A DNA stretch of 64,000 nt from Lycorma delicatula (taxonomy: Eukaryota; Arthropoda; Insecta; Hemiptera; Fulgoridae): NCBI RefSeq assembly GCF_047948215.1, contig NC_134464.1, forward strand, positions 35,711,020-35,775,019. The letters are read 5' to 3'. Of the stretch, positions 34,856 through 46,870 are shown in pieces. Position numbers and translations under genes: made by a program. The notes below the pieces were generated by a model, which worked only from the letters and a program-made list of their open reading frames with translations, had not been told where the DNA came from and searched no databases. The first letter of the stretch is position 1; each line of letters opens with the position of its first letter.

Positions 34856-36810
34856 TGTGTGTTTTTGCATACATATGTATATTTCTATTCATTACATAAC
34901 TTTAATTAGTGATGTGTTAAGTAAATGTTCTCTGTCTCTAGCCTACATATTCCTTTATGAATTCTATTAGAAAAAAATCGAATTTTTTCTAATCCACAAA
35001 ATCGAAGATAAAATTTACCGACCTACTTTAAAAAAAAAAAACATCAGTATTTGTAAGGTTTTCTTGTGAATACTGTCTATAAAAACTGTACAAGTAAATT
35101 TTTTTTTTCCTCATTTTCAGCCTTTTCTCTCACTCTTAACATTCAAATTGTCTAACATTCTCCACTAGTAAAAATAATTCAAAATAATCCATTTTAGTGA
35201 CAAATCCAACTAAATTCAAACTTTATTAGATTTTTTATTTTTTTATTATTTTTTTTATTAACTTCAAGACTTCAAAGACTTCATTAATTGTTATGTTTTA
35301 ATTTTTTTTAATATCTGCTGTGATGCGGTATTTTTGTATTTATTGAATAATTAAATTGTTTTTAAAATTTTACTGTATTTTTTACTTTGAATGTATATAT
35401 ATTTTTATTTGTTCCTATGAGGTGGTTAGTAAAAGATAATTTTAACTTATAGTGGAAGAGTCGATGTATGAATTTTCTGTATCCTTTATTTGAAGCAGCA
35501 TCATGTTTACTTGATAGGGCAGTGTGGTTTTTAAGTACATTTTATGTTAAGTGATTTGTTTTATTTTTTTGAAAGCTATGGATGTACTGTTACACAGTTT
35601 TTATACACTACTTATTGACTTCTATATGATCTTCTAGTGAGACTACCTTTTGTGTAACCTCATTGTTCAAAAACTTATAATTTATCTGATGTTGCTTACT
35701 TTCTATTCGTACTGCTTTTTTTGTGATAAGTCAAGAATACTTGCTTGTTTTTTTTTTTATTCATCTTCACTTAAATTAAATTTATGGTGTGTAATATTAA
35801 TGTACTTTAAGGATTATTCAGATTTTCCGTTCCTGTATGTGCAGTATGATTTGCAAGTTATTTGGAAAAATCAATTACAGTACCATTTATTTAAAAATGA
35901 AACTTATGAAAAGTTTCTTTCTCTAGGCTTCGTAGTTCGTTAAACTTCTTTAGATTGCTTTTGAGAACAATTGACTTGTGTGGTTATGTTGGATGTGGTG
36001 CTGCTGTTTGAATTGGGTTTACAAGGATCTTTGGTATTTATGATGTGTTGAAGGAGCGCATATAATTAAGTTCTGTTTGTGAATAATAGATTGTTCTGTT
36101 TGTTGCTAAAATTTTAGGTTATCAAGTGTATATATACTTTGCATCCTTTGTAATTTATGTACAAAATTCCCATGTTGCTCACATTTTTATTACATGTGAT
36201 TTGTATCAGTGACATGGTCTGTAAAATTTTATTCAGTGATGGAGTGAAATACGTAAAAGTGTTCATTGTACCATTGTGAAAAGGTGTGGATTTTAAATAG
36301 AACTTGTTATAGAACAATCAAATATGTATATCACAGGCAAATAACTTTTTTTTTGTTACATAAATTATGTCTTGGGTTTTTTTAAATTTTGAATGTGTTT
36401 CAGTGCTCATCTTTTCTAATTGTAAGATCCAAGAAGTTGGAAGAAGGCCACAATCACAAAACATAAACACACACACTCAAACCACAACTGAAACACTCAT
36501 TCACAGCTCTTGTAATCTTCTACATAATACCATTCTACACAGATTTATATCATTTCACTTACACTAAAAGTACCATATAAACCGTACATAGTAAAGTATT
36601 TATTTAGTAAATAAAATGGATAAAACATAACACTGAAAGTTAAACTGCTTCACATATTTCAGAATAAAAAAACAGAAGATCAACAATAAGATCAAATTTA
36701 TAATATATACTGATATTAACAATCACACTGAAAATATTGGTCAAAAATTCAGTAAGACAAGGTAAAAATTTCATTTAGACCATTATAAAAGGAAGTTCAC
36801 ATTGTCAGAC
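33474..36810. other. AT-rich intergenic stretch, no gene supported
   Basis: Only short low-complexity frames. Contains the alternating purine-pyrimidine tract at 34811-34861. A dyad atcacttcagtgat lies at 33870-33883. Confidence 0.4.
34811..34861. repeat. (GT)3-(GC)n-(GT)n compound tract
   Basis: 51 bp of uninterrupted alternating purine/pyrimidine: gtgtgt, then about 22 bp of cg/gc, then about 22 bp of gt. In a background this AT-rich a long CG run is exceptional. This sequence type adopts left-handed Z-DNA under supercoiling (established for (CG)n and (TG)n). Confidence 0.95.
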
Positions 36811-37110
36811 AAATTTGATTTAACTGAGGTCAACAAACTTTAATTGTAATAAGTTCTGCATTGAACAGACAAGATACAGGTTTTCACAGGAATAAAAAGA
36901 ATAGATAGAAGTACTTTACTGCTAATCCACCAATGTAAACTACCTGATTGGAACAAGCCATAGTATTACATACATACATGCTCAGACATCACCAGCACAT
37001 CATCAGACAAAACATACCTTAGGCCCATTTGAGCAACTTGAAATATATAAATACACAACAACAAAATCTAAATGAATAAGCACACACATCCTTTGGATAT
37101 ATAATTTATA
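36811..37110 (+). pseudogene. Penelope-like element, GIY-YIG endonuclease remnant 1
   Basis: In one plus frame near 36836-36895 the sequence reads NFNCNKFCIEQTRYRFSQE, stop, KE. This matches the CN.FYIGQT.R.F..R..EH core of the GIY-YIG nuclease at the C-terminus of Penelope-like retroelements. In the following region (about 37000-37070) HHQTKHTLGPFEQLEIYKY fits the conserved KHTFGP....LEI.. segment. Tyr and Gly of the YIG motif are now Cys and Glu, and stops intervene. No RT domain remains. Recognition is by motif order only. Confidence 0.55.
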
Positions 37111-38369
37111 ACAATGGCTTTTTCAAAATCTAATTAAACACCAATGCAAAATCAAATTAAATCCAGTGCACCCATAACATTCAGGAATATATAAAGAGGT
37201 CTAATGTGGTGCAAAACTATCTCTGGTAGGTAAAGTTTTTATTGTGTTTTCCTTAAAAGAAAAATATCCACCAAATTTAATGTTAGTTGACTTTGCATAT
37301 GCTTAGGGGCAACAGATTCTGTGGTGCCATGAGGTGGGATTTTAATATCTCAAATCTTAAAATACTATAATTTTCCCATTGAGCTAAGTGAAGGCAGTTG
37401 AGCACATAAATTAATAGCAAACATGCTTCTGTCAAAGACTACTATTAAAAAAGTAAGTCAATATAGAAACAAATTTCAGAGTGTTATGAATTATAAAATA
37501 AAAAAGAGTTCAGTTTACTTGAAGTGAAGCAAATGAATTACAATAATGTGAAATTTAATAATCAGTTTGTTGTTCTATACAAACCCTCTCCAAAACTATA
37601 CATAATTGATTTAATTTATATCAATCTAAAATGAAAAGTACTCGTTCATAAATAAATATTACTGTAATGAAAGTAAAAAAAAGTGAATGTGCAAGTACGT
37701 AATTGATCACATGAGTAATTGAAAATACAATGATACATGGAAAAACAAAAGGGCACAATAATTTTAGTCGTGCTTTTAAGAAAGAGGATGGGTGGATAGA
37801 TGTGGCTGCAGGACCTTAAAAACAGTGCCTAGAAGTGATAAAATCTCTAAATCTGGTTGTGATTAAAATCTACTATTTGTATAGGATGAAAGAAATATAT
37901 CATTCTGCTATCATCCACTACTTATCCTGCAATATCATTTACCCCTCATTATCAGTTTAAAATATTGATCTAGACTAATTTCAGTTTTCTACTTACTAGT
38001 TTAAATTATGGTATAACTTAGTTTGCTGAGCTAAACAGTGTATTTGTTCTTTTGACATTTCAAACCTAAAAATAGGTCAGTAAGAGTACTATTGAAAATA
38101 TAGAACTTAAGAAATTTTTCCTTTCATTCCAGAATACAAGAGACCATTTTTTTTTAAGGATGTTATACATTATTTACGTATTTTATGTTATTGTCATTAT
38201 TTAATCAGATGTAAATTTTTATTTTTGTATAGGATTTGTAATCATTGTAAATAATAACCATATTTGCAATTAAATTATAAATGTGTAATTCAGTTATAAA
38301 ATGTTAGTCAATTTTGAGACTTGCTTTTGATTTTCCACAAAGTTATTTGTGCAGTTCCTAGTTGTTTTC
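37111..38369. other. AT-rich stretch, nothing recognised
   Basis: The first part may be the 3' remnant of the Penelope-like element. No gene. Confidence 0.35.
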
Positions 38370-38380
38370 TGACACACGTC

Positions 38381-39787
38381 TTTTTTTTTTTTTTTTTTGT
38401 CTTCAGTCATTTGACTGGTTTGATGCAGCTCTCCAAGATTCCCTATCTAGTGCTAGTCGTTTCATTTCAGTATACCCTCTACATCCTACATCCCCAACAA
38501 TTTGTTTTACATACTCCAAACGTGGCCTGCCTACACAATTTTTCCCTTCTACCTGTCCTTCCAATATTAAAGCGACTATTCCAGGATGCCTTAGTATGTG
38601 GCCTATAAGTCTGTCTCTTCTTTTAACTATATTTTTCCAAATGCTTCTTTCTTCATCTATTTGCCGCAATACCTCTTCACTTGTCACTTTATCCACCCAT
38701 CTGTTTTTTAACATTCTCCTATAGCACCACATTTTAAAAGCTTCTAATCTTTTCTTCTCAGATACTCCGATTGTCCAAGTTTCACTTCCATATAAAGCGA
38801 CACTCCAAACATACACTTTCAAAAATCTTTTCCTGACATTTAAATTAATTTTTGATGTAAACAAATTATATTTCTTACTGAAGGCTCGTTTAGCTTGTGC
38901 TATTCGGCATTTTATATCGCTCCTGCTTCGTCCATCTTTAGTAATTTTACTTCCCAAATAACAAAATTCTTCTACCTCCATTATCTTTTCTCCTCCTATT
39001 TTCACATTCAGCGGTCCATCTTTGTTATTTCTACTACATTTCATTACTTTTGTTTTGTTCTTGTTTATTTTCATGTGATAGTTCTTGCATAGGACTTCAT
39101 CTATGCCGTTCATTGTTTCTTCTAAATCCTTTTTACTCTCGGCTAGAATTACTATATCATCAGGAAATCGTAGCATCTTTATCTTTTCACCTTGTACTGT
39201 TACTCCGAATCTAAATTGTTCTTTAACATCATTAACTGCTAGTTCCATGTAAAGATTAAAAAGTAACGGAGATAGGGAACATCCTTGTCGGACTCCCTTT
39301 CTTATTAGGGCTTCTTTCTTATGTTCTTCAATTGTTATTGTTGCTGTTTGGTTCCTGTACATGTTAGCAATTGTTCTTCTATCTCTGTATTTGAACCCTA
39401 ATTTTTTTAAAATGCTGAACATTTTATTCCAGTCTACGTTATCGAAAGCCTTTTCTAGGTCTATAAACGCCAAGTATGTTGGTTTGTTTTTCTTTAATCT
39501 TCCTTCTACTATTAATCTGAGGCCTAAAATTGCTTCCCTTGTCCCTATACTCTTCCTGAAACCAAATTGGTCTTCTCCTAACACTTCTTCCACTCTCCTC
39601 TCAATTCTTCTGTATAAAATTCTAGTTAAGATTTTTGATGCATGACTAGTTAAACTAATTGTTCTGTATTCTTCACATTTATCTGCCCCTGCTTTCTTTG
39701 GTATCATAACTATAACACTTTTTTTGAAGTCTGATGGAAATTCCCCATTTTCATAAATATTACACACCAGTTTGTATAATCTATCTA
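38381..39787 (-). mobile_element. Young 5'-truncated LINE insertion with 11-bp target duplication
   Basis: tgacacacgtc occurs at 38370-38380 and at 39788-39798. Next to the left copy is an 18-nt T tract (38381-38398), the complement of a poly-A tail, followed by the family 3' terminus gtcttcagtcatttgactgg. The 1,407-bp body is therefore one target-primed insertion on the minus strand, truncated within the RT domain at 39787. The perfect duplication, intact tail and uninterrupted reading frame mark it as recent. Related copies are at 1-592, 27097-27543 and 60889-61240. Confidence 0.95.
38403..39787 (-). CDS. LINE reverse transcriptase, C-terminal 460 codons, active site altered
   Basis: The open frame runs from an ATG at 39914 to the TGA at 38403-38405 (503 codons), but the target duplication shows that codons 1-42 are flanking DNA. 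The LINE part begins at 39787. RT motifs, numbered on the 503-codon frame: VIVMIPKKAG (67-76), EDQFGFR (114-120), LAFIDLEKAFDNVDW (148-162, with catalytic Asp152), GVRQGCSLSPLLFNLY (207-222) and RFPDDIVILAES (249-260). The last should be (Y/F)ADD; here the Ala is Pro (codon cct at 39162-39164, one base from gct), next to both catalytic Asp. The thumb/connector region has YLGSKITKDGR, LYGSETW, MWCYRRML and GHILRHP. No endonuclease or ORF1, lost by truncation. Not a host gene. RTE/CR1-like; clade unproven. Confidence 0.92.
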
Positions 39788-39798
39788 TGACACACGTC

Positions 39799-40194
39799 AT
39801 CAAATGAATATCAATAATGGTGAAATTGTAATCTCTTCTGAATGCAGGCAGCCTGTTCAATATCAGTACAGAAAATGTTAATGAATTATAAATAGATTTA
39901 TATTTAAAATACATTTAAAAACATACATGTTGAAAGTCCATTTATGGTTCCCCATCTGGTTTCATTTATATTCAGATTTACCACACATGAAATAGTGCAT
40001 TGCACTCAAAAATCAAAGTATGTTATTTTATTTTTTGTGAAAAAAAATTTACGTTATCATTACCCATACACAATGTATTTGTTTTAAAAAAAACTAAATG
40101 TTAAAAATTCACAATCAAAAATTAATTAAAAAACAAAAACAATTTTAAAAACAATTAAAATATATTTAAAATGAAAAATTAAGATAACAAAATT
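39799..40194. other. AT-rich spacer, nothing recognised
   Basis: No gene. Runs of lysine/asparagine-like A-rich sequence. Confidence 0.35.
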
Positions 40195-40830
40195 ACCATC
40201 TGCTTTACAGCAAGTGGCGTAAATGTCTTAAATGCAGTAATTTAAATTTTTGAATATAAACAGGTGGCCCTAAGGAGTCGTAAAACATGAAATAACTTTG
40301 TTTCATTATCCCCTAAATTTGTTTGTATGTTAGCCGCTAGGTTATATATGTCGCTATGCGACATAATGTTGCATAGCAGATACAATCCACAAGGATGTGG
40401 TGCACTGTTAGTTGGCAGTCGCAACAAACACAATGAATGCATCCGTTTGAATCATCAGATATCCATGAATGAACCTAGTCTGTGCTATTTGTAAATGGTA
40501 GATAATAACCTCCTCTCGACGATTAAATTTCTGCTTGAGGAGCTCCATGGTGATATGATATAGTGTTCTTAATTAGGAGATGTTTATTGATCATCGTAGC
40601 ATCCCATTCATTTTGTCAGTCATCATGAACTACCTTCTTCAGGAAACAGACAAGATTGTTAGTAGCAATGCAGTTGATAAAAGTAAGCTATAAACAAGCC
40701 TCTTTTGCTACACTAGCTGCTCGCTCATTGCCTGAAATTCCTATACAGCTCAGGATTCAGCAGAAGCTCACTCTTGTATTACTTCTGGTCATTTGCAGAA
40801 TGGCAGACTGAATCTCAGAAACAAAAGTTT
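40195..40830 (-). pseudogene. LINE tail with RNase H remnant, copy 2
   Basis: On the minus strand: GISGNERAASVAKEA (RNase H C-terminal signature, about 40745-40700), ITMELLKQKFNRREEVIIYH then LQIAQTRFIHGYL (about 40556-40460), then a decayed cysteine-rich C-x-C region and CAPHPCGLYLLCNIMSHSD (about 40405-40345). The last matches CAPHPCGLHMLRDLMSQ of the plus-strand copy at 44420-44465. Frameshifts throughout. Same family as 30745 and 43985. Confidence 0.75.
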
Positions 40831-43704
40831 GTCTGGAATATATGTCACTAATCAATATTCATATCCAATTTAAAAGTATTTGTAAGATTAATTATATGAA
40901 AACTAGGTTTTTAGAATTGGAGAGCTGTCATAACAATTGATCAGTGTTGACAAATTAATATCCCAACTGGTAGATGATTTTACAGTTTTTTAACAATAAA
41001 ATTTCAATATGTATTTTATTTTGGAATAATTATTTAGATACCTAGTGTCACTTCTGAAATCGATATGAAATTAATTAATCTATATAAAACTTTTACAGTC
41101 AATTTGTGTAAGAAATTTATTGGATAAATCATTTCTTAATACCAGTCGTCTGAAATTCTATATAATTTTGTCTTGGCTTTTCTGTATGACTTATCTCTTT
41201 TGTTAATTGTTGATACCTTTTTAACTATTATGCCACATAAATTCACAATAATATGTGATGTGGAGTCTTTTCTTCATGCACCTTGATAAATCGAACAAGT
41301 ATATCAACTATTCATGTTTGTACCCCAGTTATGTATGTTTTGTGCCTGAAATCATTTTGAAGAAAATTATTTCACAGTTAATAAAACAATAATTCACCCA
41401 TAATAGTTTTTGATTGTTTTTTATTTTATTATTATGATTCAAACTTCCTCTTCTGTTAATGAAGAAAATTAAAATGATTGGTGAGAAAGTTCCAAGCTAC
41501 CACCTAGAATTTTGCTTCAAAATCAACTTGAAGCCAGTTGATGTTGAGTCAGTAGGCCTCTTTGTAAATACCGCCGTCTTTTTACACAATTTCATAAGTA
41601 AAAAAACTATTTTTATTTTTGTTTTTCAGTAGAATTACTAAGGTTGCAATCTTCTGTTAAATTTTTCTTATTTTACATTATTAATTTCAGTACATTTAAA
41701 AATTACCTAACTTTTTTAAAAATTATCATTTGCGCATCATTGTATTTTAAAATAAAAAATTATCTATTTAAATTTAACAGCACATAAATTAAAAATCTAA
41801 AAATAGCACTAAAGATATAAAAACTGCCCAATACATAAAACGCAACATGAAATAGTAAAAGAATTGTACAGTACATTAATTTGAATAGTATTTTATATAA
41901 AAATTTTATTTTAGCAAAAATGTTGATGTGGTTTTCCAAAGATCTGTCAGATGTTTGAAGATATTGGAGATCATGATCTTGAAGATCATTCAGATTATGT
42001 TTCTGTACTTTAATATGAATTATTAATTTAAAACGTAACACCATATGATTGATTTTGTTTGGGTTCTGCAGTTCAATTTAAGGCATCTTTTCTAGGAGTT
42101 AGTAATACTATTGTTTTATTAACATTATGGTAAGATTAGGAATTAGTTCCGTACTAATAAAAGTGAACCTGAATTCGTTTTCCAAGGGTTTATCTAATGT
42201 GAGTAAATTGTACAGTATACCAGAAATTTTCAAGATAATTGATACTTTCTTTGTTTTATGAGTTGAGACTCTTTTACATATAGCCATATTATATCCCTGG
42301 AAAATTTGGTAAAAATAATTGGAATTAGTATCTGACATGCAACTATTTAGTATGAATTGGAAATTAATTGTTGAAAAACAAAACTACCCTAATTTCATTA
42401 GTATAACATTATTTTATTTAATTTTCATAAAACATCATTCAAATATTACATAGTTTTATTGTGGTCAGTTTTTTTTTTTGCTCTTTTCATGCGATCAGTG
42501 ACATTCATTTATGAGTTATAGCATTAAATAGTTCTGTCTTGTAATAACTTTAAACTTATCAAATAAGTTTGTATTTTGTAAAGTTTATAGTACTTGTCAG
42601 TTCACAGACAAATAGTGATCGTTTGAAATTTTGTATCCTTCATAAAACTTTGAAATATTAAAATTTAATAATAAGTTTTGCTCTTTAATAAATTTTGCTT
42701 GAACAAATTTTATTTAAGGTACTTTTATCTTCTTATACAAGCTTTTCATTATTTTCAATGAAGATTTTTTTAATAATAAACTTGATAGTTTCATCATCTT
42801 ACAATTTCATTTAAATTCTAAGCTAAGTGTATAATTCTTGGCTAAGCTAATTCTTTGCTAAGTGTAAATCAGAGTGCTAGATGTGCCAGTTCTCATAGTT
42901 AGCAAGAAATTATTATTATTATATTTGATTCCATTTTGACATCATCCTTGAACTGTGTGGTAAATACTTTCTATGCTGCTACTAGTTTGTGACTATGATA
43001 GCCATTATTGCAATGTAATAAATAATTAGATATCGTAATTAATCATTTGATTAACAATTTAACATTAAAGTATCAGTAGGTCACTACTGATACTTTCAAA
43101 ATTTTATACAAACTTTCAATATTTTATTCAAAGACGTGATCTCTACTTAAAACCATTCTGGTAATTAGACAGTTATGGTGAAGTTGTTTAAGTAATTTCA
43201 TAGTTTATTAGGTCTAATGGCTTGGAAACTTGGCCTATGACAATATACTTTGATTAACTTTCTCTCTAATTACTTTCAAATAGATTAAAAGTTTAACGCA
43301 ATGTTGTATTTTCCTTTATAAAAAAGCAAATATCTTGTTTACACATGTATAATTAAAAATACTTTACAAATATTATAAATAAGATTTAAATGACGGTAAA
43401 AGATTTTTTATATTTTTCTATCCAAACTTAATTTTTATTTGATGATCGATTGGTTTATTATTTTATTCAATCTTAACAGTTCCTTCAATGAGGCTATTTA
43501 TTCACTCTTGGATACTTATATTTTCTATTCAAAAATGACTTTATTTTTTAATTAAAAAGATATTATTTACTAAGTTTAAAAAAGTTCCTAATTGAGCCCA
43601 TTATTTTTTTATGATTTCACTTTTATTACAGAGGAAGTTCCTTTAAATAAGTTATTTCCACATAACACGGTGGAAGAGTTTATTAAACAAAGAATTATAT
43701 TTCA
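40831..43704. other. AT-rich intergenic stretch, no gene supported
   Basis: The longest frames (minus, 41760-42338) are low-complexity and lack domains. A faint R5-like phrase (ggagagctgtcataacaat) is at about 40918-40936. Confidence 0.4.
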
Positions 43705-43802
43705 CCTGGAGATTCTGGATTCAAATCTCAGGCATGAAATATTTTATATGCTGTAAATATTCATTTCCATATATAAGCCATTCATCAAAAAAAAAAAAAA
43801 AA
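43705..43802 (+). repeat. SINE-B copy 3
   Basis: Degenerate B box ggattcaaatc at 43718-43728, tcaggcatgaaatattttat, atttccatatataagccatt, catcaaaa and a poly-A run ending at 43802. Aligns to the other SINE-B copies from the B box onwards. Head lost. Confidence 0.68.
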
Positions 43803-43984
43803 TTATGATCATTTGAAGATCTTTTTTTTGTTAATAATTATCATTATTTCAAACTATAGTAACGTACAACTTTAAATCAAAAGTTTTAGGTAATTTCAAA
43901 TTAAACTTTAGGAAAACTGATTTTTTTAAAACTTGAGTTTAATAAATAATACAAATTCCTACACTTTTTGTAGCCTTTTTGCAC

Positions 43985-44790
43985 AACTCAACGATTCGTG
44001 TAGTACTCTCCAAGCTTTAGAGGATTTGTAATCTGGTTATGCTATCATCACCGAAATTCATAATACAATCACTGAATTGAATTGTCACAACACACAAGAG
44101 AATTTCTGCTGGATCTCTAGTCATGTGGGAATCCAGGGTAACGGACGTGCGGATTCTGCTACTATTGCCCCTCGAGTTACAACTACCGATATTATTAATA
44201 ACATTAAACATACACTTTGAAGAAGTTAGCAAGGTGACTGGACTGCTTCAGCGGATAATAAACTCCAACACATCAAAGTTACTCTGTTACCATGGGACTC
44301 TTCACGCAGAAAAATTCATGAAGAGGAATTGGTCCTGAGTCGATTGCAATTAGGACATACCAGAGATACACAGATCTGGAAATGCACCACTATGCATACG
44401 ATGTGACTGTTGCTTGACTGTGCACCACATCCTTGTGGACTTCATATGTTACGCGACCTTATGTCGCAAATTTAAATTACTAAAGGACATTTGGCACATC
44501 CTAGGAATATGATAAGAATGTACTAGACCATGTATTGGTACTCCTAGAAGAATTAATATTAATAAGATTTAATGATAATAAACCATAAATTTTATTTTGT
44601 TAGTTTTGTTTCATGTTTTATTTTAATGGTTACGTTTCTTTTATTATTTAATTTTAATATTCTTACTATCTTAGTTTTAATTTTAGTTTGTTAATATTTT
44701 AACAACTGAGAAGGGGGTTTTTTGGTTAATTTCTGATCCGAGCAATGATAACGTGAATTCGATTTTCTCCAAAAAAAAAAACAAAAAACA
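43985..44790 (+). pseudogene. LINE tail with RNase H remnant, copy 3 (longest)
   Basis: ENFCWISSHVGIQGNGRADSAT encodes the RNase H C-terminal signature. A linker follows, then RKIHEEELVLSRLQLGHTRD (about 44309-44370) and the cysteine-containing tail with CAPHPCGLHMLRDLMSQI. The 3' UTR (about 44480-44770) shares its final block (ctgagaaggg, ttttggttaa/gggttttgataa, gataacgtgaattcg) with the copy at 30745-31232. A-rich tail at 44771-44790. Frameshifts after 44215 and a stop break the frame. Jockey/I/R1-type LINE by domain order. Confidence 0.82.
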
Positions 44791-46619
44791 ACTGATTGTA
44801 GTTAATGTTATTTCTCTACATTTTTTTTAAAATTTTTATAAAGATGTGATTTCTTTTCTTTGAATTTCAGGTGATTGGTTACTTTCAATTTTATACAGCT
44901 GACATTATTAACATTTTAAATAGAAGAATAACTAAGTATTTTAAATAAATAACCGCAAAAAAAAAAATACTGTTGAATTCTTTAAATTTTTACTTTTTGC
45001 AAAATTAATTATTAATTAGTTGTTACTTTTAAATTTGATGCCAGTTTGAAAAAATCAAAATTTTAAGAAGAAAATATATATTTTTTTCTTTGAATTTTGT
45101 TAAAAGGTGTTATAAATGTTTATAACATTGTTTCAGAGGTATAGCAATACTTTATTTATTTATTGGTAACCTTCTAGAATTATGCTAATTATTTAATAAG
45201 ATTATTTTTCTTATTATCCATATGATGAAAAAATAGATTTTATACATTCTTGTGTCCATGCAAAGTATTACAGGAGTTTAAATGTAGCTGTAAAGATGTT
45301 TTTTCAGTTTATTTTGCTATGGATAAATAGAAGAAATCAAGGCCCATTGTAACCATGAGTTTCATCCCCAGTGATAAGGAATGAAATAAGAACACTGACA
45401 TAATTTTTTAAACTATATGTCACTTTGTGTGAATGTAATATATTTCTAAATGACTAACTTTGTGTACCTGTATTCAAGTTTAGTTGAATTAAATTCAACT
45501 GAATATAAACTTCAGATTAAACTTAGAAGGTTTGTTGAGGAAGGTGTCATTAATGGTTTGGTTAGAAGAAATGAAATAACAAAGATTTTTGAAAAACTTA
45601 TCAGTCATATATTTTCTTATAACTATCACATAAAAAAATTTGTTGTAATAAAATAAAATATTTACAAAAGACTAGTTAACAATACAAGACCATAATAATG
45701 CAGAATAAAAATATTAAAAATCGTATTTACAAATTAATTATCTTGGTAATTAATTAATTTAATTTTTAAATATTTAAAAATTAAATTTCATAGTATATTT
45801 ACAATTTACTTCAGAATGAATGATGTTCGATTTATATATGTTTCATTTATATAATGCATTATTAATTTGATAAAAGTGTATATGATAATATTTAATTTAT
45901 ATGTTATAGTATAATGCAATAAATGAAAAAGATGAAGTACGTGGATGAAATAATGTAAAAAAAAAGATGGTAGATGATGATTTAGAATAGAAAAATAATG
46001 AAAGCTAAAAATATATCATGAATTTCAAAAGTAACAGTGTTAAATAATGTTGTCTTCTATAATCCTCGGTTCAGATCCTATTATGTATTGAAATTTTATT
46101 TAAAAATAAATTAATATTTAAACCTTACGTGGTTGAAATAGATCTTTATAATAATTATTTTGAATTAACCTCATATACCATTTGATGTAAATTATATGTT
46201 GAGGTTGTAGAAAGAAATGAAAGAACAAAAAATATATATATATTTTAAAATAAGTGAAAATGATGTCATGATTTATCAGTATCGTATAGATAAATAAAAT
46301 GAATATAGTAAAAGAATTTGTTGAAAATATGAGTAAAGGGTAAATAAAATATTATATGATGAATGCTGTGGAAAGTAAATGCAAAAATAATTAAAATAAA
46401 AATTAATTAAATGAGATATTTATTATAAAGAAAGTATAAATATTTTTCTGCAAAGAAAGAAGTATACTAATATAAACTGAAAATCAGAAAGATATTAAAA
46501 ATATTGGTATGGAGTTTAATGCTGTATGATAGAGATATATAGGCAATAGAAATAATAAAATTGGAAAGTGATTAAAGCCTTTGAAAATTATTTTCAAAAG
46601 CCTTATTGTGGCATTAAAG
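44791..46619. other. Very AT-rich stretch, nothing firm
   Basis: No gene supported. An isolated B-box-like ggttcagatcc at 46068-46078 may be a SINE-A scrap. Confidence 0.35.
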
Positions 46620-46870
46620 TAAATGCATCGTTAATGTGGAGAGGTGATAAAGTACAAAGTTAAGAGATCTTAATATGAACAAGTGAAATTTATGGAAGGA
46701 TCTTGTAAACAGATATAGTAGATTACTTAGCCATTTAATAAGACATCAAGTTTTAGTATATTTGGTTATAGATTCACTGTGGAGAAAGAAATTATTGAAG
46801 TATTAAAAACAACTGAGGATTCAGGATATATCAGTTGTGGAGGTTTAAAGGAGAACTGAATTGAATGGAG
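46620..46870 (+). pseudogene. Possible very old LINE RT-tail scrap
   Basis: Around 46720-46765 one frame reads RYSRLLSHLIRHQVLV, resembling the RLIGHILRHPGIV motif of the LINE family at 38.4 kb, and flanking sequence gives weak matches in other frames. It is too decayed to be sure. Confidence 0.3.

Noticed and set aside
35650..35943. 97-codon plus frame as a gene
   Set aside because: Phe/Tyr/Leu-rich translation typical of random AT-rich DNA; no domain and no neighbouring exons seen.
38321..39645. Plus-strand frames across the 38-40 kb LINE
   Set aside because: Antisense to the reverse transcriptase; no motif of their own.
45450..45656. 68-codon plus frame as a small gene
   Set aside because: Composition is plausible, but there is no signal peptide, domain, homologous copy or splice context; chance cannot be excluded.
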